64,000 nucleotides of DNA from Acetobacteraceae bacterium (GCA_947379865.1 CANCOY010000003.1:1-64000), one strand, 5' to 3'. Counted from the first letter of the stretch, positions 22,124-31,124 are shown. Notes: generated by a model from the sequence alone, not told the origin. Numbers and translations are program-made.

Positions 22124-23716
22124 GTGACGGGATCCAATGGGGCGTGGTCGAACGCCGATCTTTATGCCGGCGTCTTTCCGCCGCACATGCTGGTTCACGC
22201 CCTTAGCCACGATCTGGACCGCCCGGTCATGCACATGTGGGACGGCCGCGTGCTGACGGCCGGCCAGATCCGCGACCTCACCAGCACCTATGTTCAGGCG
22301 CTGCAGTCGCTGGGCATTGCCAAGGGCACGCGCCTAGGCGTGCTGTCCGGCAACCGGCCCGAGGTGATCCACGTGGGCAATGGTGCATCGCTGGCTGGCG
22401 CCTGTCTGGTGCCGCTGCATCCCATGGGTTCGCTGGATGATTATATCTATGTGATCGAGGATGCGGGCGTCGAGGCGCTGGTTTTTGACCCGTCCAAGTT
22501 TGGCGACAAGGCGGTGGAGTTGAAGCGGCGCCTGCCCCAGCTGAAGCACCTGCTCTCCATGGGCCCGGCCGAGGGCGCGGTGGACCTGGCGGCGCTCGCT
22601 GCCACCTTCCAGCCCGCCCCCCTGGTGGTGCCCCATCTCACGGGTGAGGAAATCGTGCGCCTGTCCTATTCGGGCGGCACCACGGGCAAGCCCAAGGCAA
22701 TCATGGGCACCCACCGCTATGGCCAGCACACGCTGACGATCCAACTGGCGGAATGGGAATGGCCGGCGGTGCCGCGCCAGCTGATCTGCGCGCCCCTGAG
22801 CCATGCGGGCTCCGCCGTGTTCCTGCCGACCCTGCTCAAGGGCGGTTCGGTGGTGGTGCTGCCGGCGTTCGAGCCGGTGGCGGTGATGGAGGCGATCCAG
22901 AAGTACAAGATCAACTGTGTGCTGCTGGTGCCCACCATGATTTATGCCCTGCTGGATCACCCGCGCCTGCCTGAATTCGATCTCTCCAGTCTGGAACTCA
23001 TCTATTACGGCGCCTCCACCATCTCCCCCGTGCGCCTGCGCGAGGGCATAGAGAAGCTTGGCCCCGTCTTCTTCCAGTTCTATGGCCAGGCCGAGGCGCC
23101 CATGACCGTTACCGTCATGCGCCGGGCTGAACACGACGTGAATGATCTTCAGCGCCTTGCCTCCTGCGGCCGCCCGGTACCCTGGGTGCATGTGGCCCTG
23201 CTCGACGACGAGGGTGAGCCGGTCGCTGAAGGCACGCCTGGCGAGATCTGCGTGCGCGGCCCCCTGGTGATGGCTGGTTACCTCAACAAGCCGGAACAGA
23301 CGGCTGAGGCCTTTGCCAATGGCTGGCTGCACACGGGTGACGTGGCGGTGCGGGACCCCGACGGCTTCCTGCGCATCGTCGACCGCAAGAAGGACATGAT
23401 CATCACCGGTGGCTTCAACGTCTTCCCGCGCGAGATCGAGGATGTGCTGACGGCCCATCCCGCCGTCTCCCAGGCAGGCGTGGTTGGCGTCAAGGATGAG
23501 AAGTGGGGCGAGGCGGTGAAGGCCGTTGTCGTGCTGCGGCCCGGTGCCAAGGTGACCGCCGAGGAGCTGATCGCCCTTGTACGCGACCGCAAGGGTGCCG
23601 TGCAGGCGCCAAAGACCGTCGATTTCATCGACGCCATCCCCCTCAGCCCGCTTGGCAAGCCAGACAAGAAGGCGCTGCGGGCCATGTATGCCGCCGCTGC
23701 CCAGGGAGCGAAATGA
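22124..23716 (+). CDS. Acyl-CoA ligase (AMP-binding, ANL superfamily)
   Basis: The enzyme has 530 residues and activates a carboxylic acid through an acyl-AMP to the CoA thioester. The P-loop-like motif is LSYSGGTTGKPKAIM, A5 is FYGQAEAPMT, and A7/A8 is HTGDVAVRDPDGFLRIVDRKKDMIITGGFNVFPREIE. The C-terminal catalytic Lys is in SPLGKPDKKALR. YGQAEAP differs from the more usual YGMTE. It heads an operon with a DUF35 protein (one base after its stop) and a thiolase, so its product probably feeds side-chain beta-oxidation. Confidence 0.94.
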   Translation: MTGSNGAWSNADLYAGVFPPHMLVHALSHDLDRPVMHMWDGRVLTAGQIRDLTSTYVQALQSLGIAKGTRLGVLSGNRPEVIHVGNGASLAGACLVPLHPMGSLDDYIYVIEDAGVEALVFDPSKFGDKAVELKRRLPQLKHLLSMGPAEGAVDLAALAATFQPAPLVVPHLTGEEIVRLSYSGGTTGKPKAIMGTHRYGQHTLTIQLAEWEWPAVPRQLICAPLSHAGSAVFLPTLLKGGSVVVLPAFEPVAVMEAIQKYKINCVLLVPTMIYALLDHPRLPEFDLSSLELIYYGASTISPVRLREGIEKLGPVFFQFYGQAEAPMTVTVMRRAEHDVNDLQRLASCGRPVPWVHVALLDDEGEPVAEGTPGEICVRGPLVMAGYLNKPEQTAEAFANGWLHTGDVAVRDPDGFLRIVDRKKDMIITGGFNVFPREIEDVLTAHPAVSQAGVVGVKDEKWGEAVKAVVVLRPGAKVTAEELIALVRDRKGAVQAPKTVDFIDAIPLSPLGKPDKKALRAMYAAAAQGAK

Positions 23717-23717
23717 G

Positions 23718-24143
23718 ATGAGCAACAGCTATGAGGGCATGGTGCCTTCTGTCCCCTACCTCAAGATCGACAGCACCGGTGAGCCCTATATCGCGGGCTC
23801 CCAGTGCGGCAAGTGTGGCCAGATCTTCTTTGGCGAGCGCACGATCTGCGCGCGCTGCGCCGACCGCACCTCCATGCAGGCCATGCGCCTGGGCGAGACG
23901 GGCAAGCTCTATGCCTATACCGTGATCCACCGCAGCTTTCCCGGCGTGAAGACGCCGTTTGTGGCGGCCACGGTGGAACTGGATGGCGGCGGCGTGCTGA
24001 AGGGTACCCTGCTGGAGGTGGAGCCCGATCCGGCAAAGCTGGCCTTCGACATGCCCGTGCGCACCGTCTTCCGTGACAGCGGCCAGAAGGACCAGGACGG
24101 CCGTCCCTATCTCAACTACTACTTCGTGCCTGCGGGCGCCTGA
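23718..24143 (+). CDS. DUF35 Zn-ribbon/OB-fold protein (acyl-CoA-associated)
   Basis: The ATG at 23718 is one base after the ligase stop; the product has 141 residues. The rubredoxin-like zinc ribbon carries C-x2-C (SQCGKCGQIFFGERTICARCADR, four Cys at about residues 30-49). The OB-fold follows (LGETGKLYAYTVIHRSFPGVKTPFVAATVELDGG). DUF35 proteins pair with SCPx-type thiolases, aldolases and MaoC hydratases, where they bind CoA substrates and stabilise the partner. Its position between a ligase and a thiolase fits that role. Confidence 0.92.
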   Translation: MSNSYEGMVPSVPYLKIDSTGEPYIAGSQCGKCGQIFFGERTICARCADRTSMQAMRLGETGKLYAYTVIHRSFPGVKTPFVAATVELDGGGVLKGTLLEVEPDPAKLAFDMPVRTVFRDSGQKDQDGRPYLNYYFVPAGA

Positions 24144-24156
24144 GGAGGTACTGGTG

Positions 24157-25308
24157 ATGAACGACATTTATGTGGTCGGCATCGACATGATCCGGTTCGG
24201 TCGTTTCCCCGACCGGACCCCGCCGCAGCTTGCGGCCGAGGCGGCCCTGATGGCCCTCGACGATGCGGGCCTGTCCATCACGGACATGCAGGCGCTGTAC
24301 TGCGGTAACCTGATGCAGGCCAGCAACATGGTGGGCCAGCGCCTGCTGCGTGAAATCGGCCAGACGGGCATTCCCGTGGTCAATGTTGCCAATGCCTGCG
24401 CCACCGGCGCCACGGCATTCCGCGATGGCTGGATTGCCATCCGTGCCGGTCTTTACGACATGGTGCTGGCGGTGGGCGTGGAGCAGATGGGCAAGGGCCT
24501 GCTGGGTGGCACGGATCGCGGCGGGTTCGTGACCGAAGGCGCCATCGGCTCCGACACCATGCCCGCCATGTTCGCCCAGATCGGCCTGGAGCATCAGCGC
24601 AAGTACGGCACCACCTTCGAGCAGTTCGCCAAGGTCTCGGTCAAGAACCACCATCACTCAACCCTGAACCCCAAGGCCATGTATCAGGTGGAGACCCCGC
24701 TTGAGCAGGTCATGGCGTCGGAGATGATCGCCTATCCCAATACCAAGCTGATGTGCTCGGTCAATGTGGATGGCGCGGCGGCGGCGGTGATTGCGTCGGA
24801 AAAGGCGGTGCGCCGCCTTGGCCTGATGGACCGCGCGGTGCGCATCCGCACCTCGGTGATGACCAGCAATCCCTTTGCCGAACGCGAGTTCGCCATGCCC
24901 GACTTCAACGCGGTCACGCGGCTGGCGTCGAAGCACGCTTATGAGGCGGCGGGCATCGGGCCGGACGAGATCAACCTCGTCGAACTGCACGACTGCTTCG
25001 CCACGGCGGAACTGGTGCATTACGAAAACCTTGGCCTGTGTGGCGAGGGCGAGGCTGGCCGCATGATCGACAGCGGCGAGACGGCACTGGGCGGCCGTAT
25101 TCCGGTAAACGTTTCGGGCGGCCTTCTGTCCAAGGGGCATCCGCTGGGGGCGACCGGCATTGCCAATATCTATGAGGTGGCAACCCATCTGCGTGGCAAG
25201 GCAGGCGCCCGCCAGGTTGAGGGCGCGCGCCTTGGCATGACCCATGTGGTGGGCGGCGGCCCCGGCATGGGCAGCGCCTGCGCCATCCACATCCTCGAAA
25301 AGGTCTGA
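24157..25308 (+). CDS. SCPx/lipid-transfer-type thiolase
   Basis: The ATG at 24157 follows GAGGAGG and gives 383 residues. The nucleophile Cys is in VANACATGATAF. ELHDCFATAELVHYENLGLCGEGEAG and GGLLSKGHPLGATGIANIYE are hallmarks of SCPx-like thiolases rather than FadA. The residues that Ltp2-type aldolases replace (the GHP His) are kept, so a real thiolase is more likely than an aldolase. It should work with the DUF35 protein just upstream on branched or polycyclic acyl-CoA chains. The downstream junction is the first tandem-repeat block. Confidence 0.93.
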   Translation: MNDIYVVGIDMIRFGRFPDRTPPQLAAEAALMALDDAGLSITDMQALYCGNLMQASNMVGQRLLREIGQTGIPVVNVANACATGATAFRDGWIAIRAGLYDMVLAVGVEQMGKGLLGGTDRGGFVTEGAIGSDTMPAMFAQIGLEHQRKYGTTFEQFAKVSVKNHHHSTLNPKAMYQVETPLEQVMASEMIAYPNTKLMCSVNVDGAAAAVIASEKAVRRLGLMDRAVRIRTSVMTSNPFAEREFAMPDFNAVTRLASKHAYEAAGIGPDEINLVELHDCFATAELVHYENLGLCGEGEAGRMIDSGETALGGRIPVNVSGGLLSKGHPLGATGIANIYEVATHLRGKAGARQVEGARLGMTHVVGGGPGMGSACAIHILEKV

Positions 25309-25317
25309 CGACCAGCC

Positions 25318-25386
25318 GGGGCCAGATGACTGGGCCACATGACTGCGGCCGGGTGAATGGGGCCGGGTGAGCGGGGCGAGATGCCT
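25318..25386. repeat. Degenerate 14-bp tandem repeat filling a convergent junction
   Basis: Five units: GGGGCCAGATGACT, GGGCCACATGACT, GCGGCCGGGTGAAT, GGGGCCGGGTGAGC and GGGGCGAGATGCCT. The consensus is roughly GGGGCCRGRTGAVT. The first four contain TGA. The block starts nine bases after the thiolase stop and its last base is the first base of the ligase stop triplet on the opposite strand. Confidence 0.7.
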
Positions 25387-26978
25387 CAGTTCACCCGGCG
25401 CTCGCGCCCGGCCCAATAGGGCTCGCGCAGTTCGCGCTTCAACAGCTTGCCCGAGGGATTGCGCGGCAGGCTCTCGACGAAATCAACGGTCTTGGGGCAC
25501 TTGTAGCCCGCCACCGCCGCCCGGGCATGGGCGATGATCTCGTCCGCCGTGGCCGTGGCGCCGGTCTTCAGCACCACCACGGCCTTCACCGCCTCACCCC
25601 ATTTTGCATCCGGCACGCCGATGACGGCGACATCCGCAATGGCGGGATGGCCAAACAGGGCGCTCTCCACCTCGGCGGGATAGACGTTCTCGGCGCCTGA
25701 GACGATCATGTCCTTCACCCGGTCATAGACATAGAGGTAACCCTCTGCGTCCATATAACCGGCATCGCCCGTGTGCATCCAGCCATCCACGATGGCACCG
25801 GCCGAGGCCTCGGGGTTTTTCCAATAGCCCTGCATGACCACGGGGCCCTGGATCAGGATCTCCCCCACGTCGCCCAGCGCCACATCCTTGCCGGCGCCAT
25901 CCACCACGCGCAGACCCACCCCCGGCATGGGCCGCCCGGCAGAGCGCATGCGCGGGCTGCCCCCCGCGTCGTGGTCTTCCGGCATCAGGGTCAGTGCCGG
26001 GCCGGTCGTCTCGGTCATGCCATAGAGCTGGATGAAACCGCAGCCAAAGGTGGCGACCGAGCGCTTCAGCAGTTCCAGCGGAATGGGCGAGGCGCCGTAA
26101 TAGATCAGGTCCAGGCGGCCGAAATCGGTTCCGGCGCATTGCGGGTGCTGCAGCAGCATCAACTGCATGGCCGGAACGAAGCCTGCCTTGGTAACCGGCC
26201 AGGTGCGGAATGTCTCCAGCACGCGGGCCGGATCAAACTCCCGCAGCAGCAACAGGGTGGCGCCATAATGCAAGGCATTGATGCCCGTGCCTGCGCCGCC
26301 AATGTGGAAATTGGGCAGGCACTGCAGATAGATCTCGTCATTGCCCCACGGCCCCAGCGCTCCGGTGGCGACATGGGCGGCACCGGCCAGCACATTGCCG
26401 TGGCTCAGCATGGCGCCCTTGGGCCGCCCCGTGGTGCCCGACGTGTAGAGCTGGATGGCGATATCACCTGCTGCAATGGCGACCGCCGGATCATGGGCGG
26501 GCTGGCCTGCCTGCCACTGGCGGAAATCCGTTGCCCCCTCGGCGCCGCCACCTGGCGTATCCAGGCACAGGCACAATCTGATACGGCCCATGGCCGGGCC
26601 AAGGGTGGCCATGAGGGGCAGGAATTCCGCCCCGATCATCAGGACCTCGGCATCTGAATGCTCAAGGATATAGGCGATTTCGGGCGGGGCCAGGCGCCAG
26701 TTGATGGGCGCCAGCACCATGCCCGCCTTGGCCGCCCCCAGCCAGGCCACAAAGAAGTCGTCCGTGTTCTTGTCAAGGAAGGCGATGCGGCTCTGAGGCG
26801 GCAGGCCAAGGGCCAGAAGGCCGTTTGCCACGCGGTTCGTCTCGCGGTCCAGATCGGCAAAAGAGATCTGGCGCTGCTCATAGGCAATGGCGATCCGCGC
26901 GGGTGTTTGCCGTCCATGCCACCGCGCAATGTCGCCAACGCTGGCAATGACCGCGTTCTCGCCTGTGCTCATGGTCAT
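25386..26978 (-). CDS. Acyl-CoA ligase (AMP-binding), paralogue A
   Basis: The 530-residue enzyme has LYTSGTTGRPKGAMLSHGN, YGMTETTGPALTLMP, HTGDAGYMDAEGYLYVYDRVKDMIVSGAENVYPAEVE and the terminal SLPRNPSGKLLKRELR. It activates an unidentified acid to acyl-CoA. Starts at 26978 and 26972 (MTMST) are both possible; AAGGA lies four bases before the first and ten before the second. It is the last gene of a minus-strand run (SnoaL-like, kinase, ligase B, ligase A) and is closely similar to ligase B throughout, indicating a local duplication. Confidence 0.93.
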   Translation of the reverse strand: MTMSTGENAVIASVGDIARWHGRQTPARIAIAYEQRQISFADLDRETNRVANGLLALGLPPQSRIAFLDKNTDDFFVAWLGAAKAGMVLAPINWRLAPPEIAYILEHSDAEVLMIGAEFLPLMATLGPAMGRIRLCLCLDTPGGGAEGATDFRQWQAGQPAHDPAVAIAAGDIAIQLYTSGTTGRPKGAMLSHGNVLAGAAHVATGALGPWGNDEIYLQCLPNFHIGGAGTGINALHYGATLLLLREFDPARVLETFRTWPVTKAGFVPAMQLMLLQHPQCAGTDFGRLDLIYYGASPIPLELLKRSVATFGCGFIQLYGMTETTGPALTLMPEDHDAGGSPRMRSAGRPMPGVGLRVVDGAGKDVALGDVGEILIQGPVVMQGYWKNPEASAGAIVDGWMHTGDAGYMDAEGYLYVYDRVKDMIVSGAENVYPAEVESALFGHPAIADVAVIGVPDAKWGEAVKAVVVLKTGATATADEIIAHARAAVAGYKCPKTVDFVESLPRNPSGKLLKRELREPYWAGRERRVN

Positions 26979-27032
26979 GTTTCCTTTCTGACACCGCCTG
27001 CACCCGTGCCGGTGCCAAGAGGGCGGGGTGAT

Positions 27033-28607
27033 CTAGTTGACCTGTCTGCTTTGCCCCGCCCAATAGGGCTGCCGCAAGTCGCGCTTGAGCAGCTTGCCTG
27101 AGGCATTGCGCGGCAGGCTGGTGACGAAGTCCACACTTTTCGGACATTTGTAGCCGGCGATGGAGGCGCGGGCATGGCCGATGATGTCCTCGGCACTTGC
27201 CACGGCGCCCGGCTTCAGCACCACCACGGCCTTCACAGCCTCGCCCCAGGTGACATCAGGCACGCCGATCACCGCAACATCGGCGATGGCAGCATGGCCA
27301 AAAAGAGCATTCTCCACTTCAGCTGGATAGACGTTTTCGCCGCCAGAAATGATCATGTCCTTCAGGCGGTCGTGCATATAGAGGTAACCGTCTGCATCCA
27401 CAAAACCAGCGTCGCCCGTGTGCAGCCAGCCGTCGACAATGGCGGCAGCCGTGGCGGCGGGATTGCGCCAGTAGCCCGTCATGATGGCAGCGCCGCGCAG
27501 CAGGATTTCCCCAATCTCGCCGCTGGCAGCCGGGCGCCCGGCCAGATCGATGATCCTGAGATCGATACCGGGCAACGGACGCCCGGCCGAGCGCATGCGC
27601 GGGTTCCCAGCCGGGTCGTGGTCTGCGGCCATCAGGCTCAGCACGGTGCCGGTGGTCTCGGTCATGCCATAGAGCTGGATGAAGTCGCAGCCAAAGGTGG
27701 CAAGGGAACGCTTCAGCAGTTCGAGCGGAATCGGTGCGGCACCGTAATAGATCGTATCAAGGCAGCCGAAATCGGTTTTTGCACAGTCGGCATGATCAAG
27801 CAGCATCAGCAGCATGGCTGGCACGAACATGGCCTTGGTAATCGGCCAGGTGCCGAACACGGGCAGCACGGCAGCAGGGCTGAACTCCCGCAGCACAACG
27901 AGGGTGCTGCCAAAATGCAGCGCGCTGATGCCGGTGCCGGCCCCGCCCACATGGAAATGGGGCAGGCACTGCAGATAGATCTCGTTGCTACCCCAGTGGC
28001 CAAGGCCACCGCCGCCAATATGTGCGGCGCGGGCCATGATGTTGCCATGGCTGAGCTGGGCACCCTTGGGATGGCCAGTGGTGCCCGAGGTATAGAGCAG
28101 GATCGCCATGTCTGTGGCGGATACGGCAATCGCCGGGTCATGGCCGGGGTGGCTGGCCAGCCAGGGGCGGAAGGCCGCCGGGTGCGCGGGGTCGCCCAGC
28201 ACCAGCACCAGCCGGATGCGCGCCATGATGTGGCCAAGGTCTGCGAGGAGGGGCAGGAACTCAGCCCCGATCAGCAACACTTCAGGTTCTGAATCTTGCA
28301 GGATATAGGCAATCTCCGGGGCGGCCAGCCGCCAGTTGATGGCGTTCAGGGCCATCCCCGCCTTGGCCGCGCCAATCCAGGCCAGATGGAAATCGTCGGT
28401 ATTCTTGTCGATCAGGGCAATGCGGCTGTGTGGCAGCAGGCCAAGGGCAAGCAGGCCGCTTGCGACACGGTTGGTGTCACGATCAAGCTCTGCCCAGGTC
28501 GTGCGCCGCTCACCAAAAACCAGGGCAAGTGCCTCTGGCTGACGGCGGGCGTGCACGCGCGCGATATCGCCGACGGTTTTGATTTCTGCGGTCCTGTCCT
28601 CGGCCAT
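27033..28607 (-). CDS. Acyl-CoA ligase (AMP-binding), paralogue B
   Basis: Starting at the ATG at 28607 the product has 524 residues. Motifs are LYTSGTTGHPKGAQLSHGN, YGMTETTGTVLSLM, HTGDAGFVDADGYLYMHDRLKDMIISGGENVYPAEVE and SLPRNASGKLLKRDLRQPYWAGQ. It matches ligase A over the whole length, including NTDDFHLAWIGAAKAGM and the QCLPHFHVGGAGTGI loop. They are probably tandem duplicates that activate related acids. Gaps of 54 bp to ligase A and 25 bp to the upstream kinase support one operon. Confidence 0.93.
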   Translation of the reverse strand: MAEDRTAEIKTVGDIARVHARRQPEALALVFGERRTTWAELDRDTNRVASGLLALGLLPHSRIALIDKNTDDFHLAWIGAAKAGMALNAINWRLAAPEIAYILQDSEPEVLLIGAEFLPLLADLGHIMARIRLVLVLGDPAHPAAFRPWLASHPGHDPAIAVSATDMAILLYTSGTTGHPKGAQLSHGNIMARAAHIGGGGLGHWGSNEIYLQCLPHFHVGGAGTGISALHFGSTLVVLREFSPAAVLPVFGTWPITKAMFVPAMLLMLLDHADCAKTDFGCLDTIYYGAAPIPLELLKRSLATFGCDFIQLYGMTETTGTVLSLMAADHDPAGNPRMRSAGRPLPGIDLRIIDLAGRPAASGEIGEILLRGAAIMTGYWRNPAATAAAIVDGWLHTGDAGFVDADGYLYMHDRLKDMIISGGENVYPAEVENALFGHAAIADVAVIGVPDVTWGEAVKAVVVLKPGAVASAEDIIGHARASIAGYKCPKSVDFVTSLPRNASGKLLKRDLRQPYWAGQSRQVN

Positions 28608-28632
28608 GCCAGGATTCTCCCCGTGCGCTCGA

Positions 28633-29715
28633 TCAGGGGGGCAGCAGCGACAGCGCGTCGGAATCGGCGATATGCGCGGCAGCACCATTCAGCATGGTAA
28701 AGAACATGCGGTCGCCCCGCTCGGTCCGCTTGACGATCATCGAGGCAAAGAAGGCGACCATGAACAGGTTGAAGCTGTAGCGGGCGTAGTTGGTCCACAG
28801 ATCATCAAGACTGTGATCCGCCACGCCGAGGCGCAGCATGCCTTCGTGATAGCGCTGCAACAGGGCCTTTTCGTTTGCGCGGCGCACTTCCACCGGCAGG
28901 GCGCCGGCCAGGAAATACGAGACATCGGCGGCGCCACAGCCCCAGGTTACCGACTGCCAGTCCACCACGGCCACGGGCGAGGGACCGTCGAGGTCGCCGA
29001 ACATCATGTTGTCGGGCCGGAAGTCGATGTGGACGAGGCATTTGGGGCCGACATAGCCCGCGCCAAAGGCATCGAAATTGCGGGCAAAGCGCGCCCCCAC
29101 CTCGCGGGCAAAGGGCGTGATCATCTCGTCATAGCGGGCCACAAAGCCGTGCCAGATTTCCTCGACCAGGGGCTGGGTGACAACGCGCGGTGCCTGGCGC
29201 GTGTCGTTGACCCAGACGAGGTCGTCGATGGCGAGGTTGTTCCAGTGCGATGAATGCAGCTTTGCCGCTTCGTCGATCACCTTCTCGGCCTCGGCCAGGG
29301 TGCAGCCGCGCATCTGGTCGCCCTGCTCGGCCGGCGCCAGATCTTCCATGATCAGGGCGAAGTCGCCGCTGGCCTCGTCGATCCCGGCATACCAGGCGCG
29401 CGGCGTCCGGATGCGGGCCGTGGCTGCCAGCTGTTGATAGAAGCGCACCTCGCGCAGGTAATTGCCAAGGCCCACGCCGGTGGCCCGGCTGTCGGGATTG
29501 GGTGAGGGGAACTTGCCAACCAGCGTGGCCGGGGCGCCGGGGGCGGTGCGGGCGTAATCAAGGGTGATGCGCACGCACTCGCCAATCTGGCCAGTGCCGA
29601 CGATCTTGGTAGCCAGTCCCCGCACGCTGGCGTCCACGCCATTGGCCTGCAGGATGGCGCTGATCCACGCCGGGGTGATCCTGGCGGGGCTGGTGACCAG
29701 ATCCGGTTGCGTCAT
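28633..29715 (-). CDS. APH-family phosphotransferase, second copy
   Basis: This 360-residue kinase-fold protein has the Brenner-type motif CLVHIDFRPDNMMFG, the metal motif AVVDWQSVTWGCGAADVSYFL and an N-lobe (TRVRITLDYA-like strands, DFALIMEDLAPAEQGDQM). It is more divergent than the kinase at 16669 (HIDFRPDN rather than HGDPKHGN). Members next to acyl-CoA genes are suspected to phosphorylate hydroxyacyl intermediates. It starts one base after the stop of the SnoaL-like gene and is followed by two acyl-CoA ligases, so it is probably catabolic. Confidence 0.85.
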   Translation of the reverse strand: MTQPDLVTSPARITPAWISAILQANGVDASVRGLATKIVGTGQIGECVRITLDYARTAPGAPATLVGKFPSPNPDSRATGVGLGNYLREVRFYQQLAATARIRTPRAWYAGIDEASGDFALIMEDLAPAEQGDQMRGCTLAEAEKVIDEAAKLHSSHWNNLAIDDLVWVNDTRQAPRVVTQPLVEEIWHGFVARYDEMITPFAREVGARFARNFDAFGAGYVGPKCLVHIDFRPDNMMFGDLDGPSPVAVVDWQSVTWGCGAADVSYFLAGALPVEVRRANEKALLQRYHEGMLRLGVADHSLDDLWTNYARYSFNLFMVAFFASMIVKRTERGDRMFFTMLNGAAAHIADSDALSLLPP

Positions 29716-29716
29716 C

Positions 29717-30100
29717 TCAGGCGTGCGCGTCAGCGGGCAGGCTCGCTACGGGGTGCACATAGACCTCGTTCAGCGCAATGCGGTCGCCCGCCAGCACCAC
29801 CAGGTCAAAACCCCGCATATAGCTGTCGCCCTCAGGCGCAGAGATTGTGGCGTACCAGCGGCCGCAATAGCCATTGGGGGTGGGCCAGATCTCGTGCGGG
29901 CGATAGACCGTGGGGGGCAGGGCGGCAAACAGCCCGGTCAGATAGGCGCGCAAGGCATCGTGGCCGACGATGCCCTCGGCCGTCTGCGGGTCCTTGTAGA
30001 CCGTGTCGGGCGTATAAAAGGCGACCAGTCGCTCCACATCCTTGTCGGACCAGGCCTGCAGCCAACGGGCATTGAAATCGGCGAGTGCGGCGGCGTTCAT
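29717..30100 (-). CDS. SnoaL-like/NTF2-fold protein
   Basis: This 127-residue protein has the cone-shaped NTF2 fold pattern: an N-terminal helix pair (FNARWLQAWSDKDVERLVAFYTPDTVYKDP), GIVGHDALRAYLTGLFAALP, then strands (YRPHEIWPTPNGYCGRWYATI, YMRGFDLVVLAGDRIALNEVYVHP). Such folds act as isomerases, hydrolases or simply as binding cups. The D-x-V-Y-x-D-P segment is where catalytic Asp residues lie in some members. It is the first gene of the minus-strand operon and couples tightly to the kinase (one-base gap). Confidence 0.85.
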   Translation of the reverse strand: MNAAALADFNARWLQAWSDKDVERLVAFYTPDTVYKDPQTAEGIVGHDALRAYLTGLFAALPPTVYRPHEIWPTPNGYCGRWYATISAPEGDSYMRGFDLVVLAGDRIALNEVYVHPVASLPADAHA

Positions 30101-30200
30101 GTGTCCCTCCCCGGGGCACCGCAGGGCCTCTGCGGGCCTCTTGCGGGTGGATCTGGCAAGAACTTAGCGCGCCGGCGCCCCCTCCATCAACTCAGGCGGC

Positions 30201-30974
30201 TCAACGCTCCACCAGGCGTTCCCGCAGGCGTTCCCGTCCGGCGGCATCAAGGCCGGCCTCGTCAAGATAGGCATCAAGGCTGCCGCACTTCGCCTCGATG
30301 GCGTCAAAGGCGGTCTGCAGATAGACCTCCTCCACCTCCAGCAGCTTTTCCACCACGGCCAGAGGCGGGCGACGCCCGTGCTTGCGCTCGATCTCGTCGG
30401 CGATGGTGGGGCCCTGGCCGGCGAGGCCCGGCGCATTCAGCGAGCGCATGTAGTCGGCGAAAATGTCGGCGCGCGAGACGCCCAGGGCATGGTGGATCAG
30501 GCCCACGATGATGCCCGTGCGGTCCTTGCCGGCGGCGCAATGAACCAGGAAACGCCCCGAGGTGTCTCCAAGATTGGTCAGGATGCGGGCAAACAGCGGC
30601 TGGTACAGGCGGTCAAAGGGCAGGCTGGCATAGAAGTGCAGGTAGAACTTGGTGATGGCGCCATTATCGACACTCTCCGACCGCAGCAGCGCGACGTGCG
30701 GGGCATCGCTGGAGCGGTCGCTGCCATGGGCGTGGATGCGCTCGAAATAGGCATCGGGCCAGGGCGAGGGGGCATTGGTGCGCTCGCTCTCATAGCGCAG
30801 GTCGGCGATCATCGAGAAGTCGAGGCCCAGCAGTTGCTCGATCTCTGGCTGCTGCGCCAGATGCAACTGGCCCGAGCGATACAGCCGGTCGCGCCGGACC
30901 CGCCCACCATCCACCGTTGCGTAACCGCCAAAGTCGCGGAAATTGGTAACATCGACAGCGTGGCTGGTGGTCAT
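30201..30974 (-). CDS. Tyrosine/dual-specificity-type protein phosphatase
   Basis: The product has 257 residues from the ATG at 30974. The P-loop FLVHCAAGKDRTGIIVGL (C-x5-R) is the catalytic cysteine loop of the Y_phosphatase3 family (PtpB-like), and the N-terminal NFRDFGGYATVDGGRVRRDRLYRSGQL motif is characteristic. An Asp in DLRYESERTNAPSPWPDAYF may be the general acid. Substrates may be phosphotyrosine or phosphoinositides. It is divergent from the Rieske alpha gene and has no obvious metabolic link to the cluster. Confidence 0.9.
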   Translation of the reverse strand: MTTSHAVDVTNFRDFGGYATVDGGRVRRDRLYRSGQLHLAQQPEIEQLLGLDFSMIADLRYESERTNAPSPWPDAYFERIHAHGSDRSSDAPHVALLRSESVDNGAITKFYLHFYASLPFDRLYQPLFARILTNLGDTSGRFLVHCAAGKDRTGIIVGLIHHALGVSRADIFADYMRSLNAPGLAGQGPTIADEIERKHGRRPPLAVVEKLLEVEEVYLQTAFDAIEAKCGSLDAYLDEAGLDAAGRERLRERLVER

Positions 30975-31108
30975 GGCGGCATTTCCCGAGCAGTTCGGCG
31001 CCCTGTTTAGCACGGGGTGGGGAGAACGCGAACCGGTGGTGATGGCCTGGCGCCATCTTTCATCTGGCTGTCACACGCTTGCCCGCCCGCCACGATCAGC
31101 GATAATCC

Positions 31109-31124
31109 AACCGGCCAGCCGGTT
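31109..31124. promoter_or_regulatory. Probable TetR operator before the Rieske alpha/beta operon
   Basis: AACCGGC-CA-GCCGGTT has perfect 7-bp arms and a 2-bp centre, 41 bp upstream of the alpha-subunit start. The operon it precedes ends with its own TetR gene (33758-34381), so autoregulation is plausible. The geometry matches the palindrome at 11180. Confidence 0.55.

Noticed and set aside
22124..28607. Non-ribosomal peptide or polyketide cluster suggested by several AMP-binding genes
   Set aside because: No carrier protein, condensation or ketosynthase assembly domains; the ligases stand alone with thiolases and hydratase-fold proteins.
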